NCBI RefSeq assembly: GCF_000763885.1
Contig: NZ_JRKO01000013.1
Coordinates: forward strand, 39,171 to 103,170
Reading direction: 5' to 3'
Source of the DNA: Paracoccus versutus
Lineage (GTDB): Bacteria > Pseudomonadota > Alphaproteobacteria > Rhodobacterales > Rhodobacteraceae
DNA length: 64,000 bases
Positions within the stretch are counted from its first letter, which is position 1; every line of letters starts with the position of its first letter. Of the stretch, positions 63,546 through 64,000 are shown one piece after another. The notes under the pieces were generated by a model, which ran no database searches, had not been told where the DNA came from, and saw only the letters and a list, made by a program, of their open reading frames with translations. The position numbers and the translations under genes were made by a program.

Positions 63546-63703
63546 CAGGCTGCTGAAAAAGGATTTTGAGAGGGCGACGCAGCGGAAATCGTTCTGGATC
63601 CAGCTGATATCGGCCCGAAATGGGGTGTTTTCGGCAAATTTGAGGCGGATTTCCCGGTTCCCCGCCCGCGCTGTCCTGTCGCAAGGACTTTTTCAGCAGC
63701 CTG
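63546..63703. mobile_element. MITE-like element, copy 2 (158 bp)
   Basis: It starts CAGGCTGCTGAAAAA and ends TTTTTCAGCAGCCTG, perfect 15-bp inverted ends. Flanks are CTGG (left) and CTAG (right), an imperfect 4-bp target duplication. It is nearly identical to copy 1 at 41958 and has no transposase. Confidence 0.87.
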
Positions 63704-63863
63704 CTAGCAGGGCGCGCGCCGAGACCGACCTGCAATGCCTCGAAAGGTGGAGCAGGCGCGCCATCCCCTCGGCATCCGGCCGATCCGTCCTGATCGGCCT
63801 GGCCTGCAGTTCCTGCGCCATGATGCTGCGGCCCCCAGACCACAGGTGCGCAGGCTGCACCGG

Positions 63864-64000
63864 CTATGCCTCACGATCCTTGCGGCGCTGCGTGCCGCTG
63901 CGATGGGTGATCGCCAGCAGGACCGACGGTTCCCTGAGCCGCAGCCGATGCCAGCTGCCCGCCGGCACGACCTGGCCCGTCCTCGGCGTCAGTTCCACCG
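63864..64000 (-). CDS. C-terminal part of a cupin-domain protein (cut by window edge)
   Basis: The minus-strand frame enters from the right edge and reads VELTPRTGQVVPAGSWHRLR, then SVLLAITHRSG, ending at TAG 63864. The GQVVPAGSWHRLRL segment resembles the second cupin motif. Only 44 codons are visible. Confidence 0.6.
   Translation of the reverse strand, partial: VELTPRTGQVVPAGSWHRLRLREPSVLLAITHRSGTQRRKDREA

Noticed and set aside
1..64000. CRISPR arrays, tRNA/rRNA genes, prophage or replication genes
   Set aside because: No regularly spaced repeats, cloverleaf sequences, rRNA signatures or phage/plasmid replication proteins were recognised by reading; a tRNAscan or CRISPR search would be decisive.

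Overview
This window is high-GC DNA with strong G/C preference at third codon positions. Its gene content fits an alphaproteobacterium of the Rhodobacteraceae, most likely Paracoccus-like: an Anbu peptidase operon, a class III ribonucleotide reductase under a cobalamin riboswitch, many LysR/ABC/TRAP catabolic cassettes and a KatE catalase. The genus is inferred from gene content and style, not from a marker gene. I see no rRNA, tRNA, CRISPR array, phage structural gene or replication gene. The density of decayed genes, one transposase relic and a repeated miniature element suggest an accessory region or a large plasmid/chromid.

Layout. 1-8.5 kb is a catabolic module: a FadL-type porin (minus, cut by the window edge), two small membrane proteins (DUF3100 and partner), an M20 amidohydrolase, a LysR regulator, a beta-hydroxyacid dehydrogenase, an aldehyde dehydrogenase and a VOC-fold protein. 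8.5-9.7 kb holds fragments of four unrelated genes. 10.1-14.1 kb is the conserved four-gene set of circularly permuted ATP-grasp, alpha-E, transglutaminase and Anbu. 14.3-17.3 kb is an anaerobic ribonucleotide reductase locus with tandem NrdR-like boxes, a cobalamin riboswitch, NrdD, a separate 60-aa glycyl-radical polypeptide and NrdG.

17.4-26.4 kb is a second catabolic island: a TetR regulator, two near-identical promoter/operator modules, two TRAP binding proteins without membrane subunits, a GMC oxidoreductase, an MmgE/PrpD protein and an acyl-CoA dehydrogenase. 27-33 kb (minus) is a polar amino acid-type ABC transporter with two ATPases, an agmatinase-family ureohydrolase and an asparaginase, divergent from a LysR gene. 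34.6-39.8 kb encodes one giant protein joining a DEDD exonuclease, a RecQ helicase and a UvrD-like helicase, followed by a wrecked metallophosphoesterase gene.

39.8-50.6 kb is mostly decay. It contains MITE copy 1, a solute-binding relic, a small intact decarboxylase/DUF1330/GntR operon, an amino-acid-synthesis-family gene and an ABC ATPase gene each carrying one in-frame TAG, a hydrolase/permease deletion fusion, an intact succinate-semialdehyde dehydrogenase, an IS701-type relic, and truncated LivM, LivH, SDR and HIT genes. 50.6-63 kb is largely intact: Ada with a 2OG-Fe(II) oxygenase, DUF1330, an SRPBCC protein, LysR, MFS, universal stress protein, ATP-grasp, alpha/beta hydrolase, DedA and KatE. 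MITE copy 2 lies at 63.5 kb and the end of a cupin gene at the right edge.

The most unusual points are the split class III reductase with dual NrdR/B12 control, the exonuclease-RecQ-UvrD fusion, and the duplicated TetR-type promoter module that probably unites 17.4-24 kb as one regulon.
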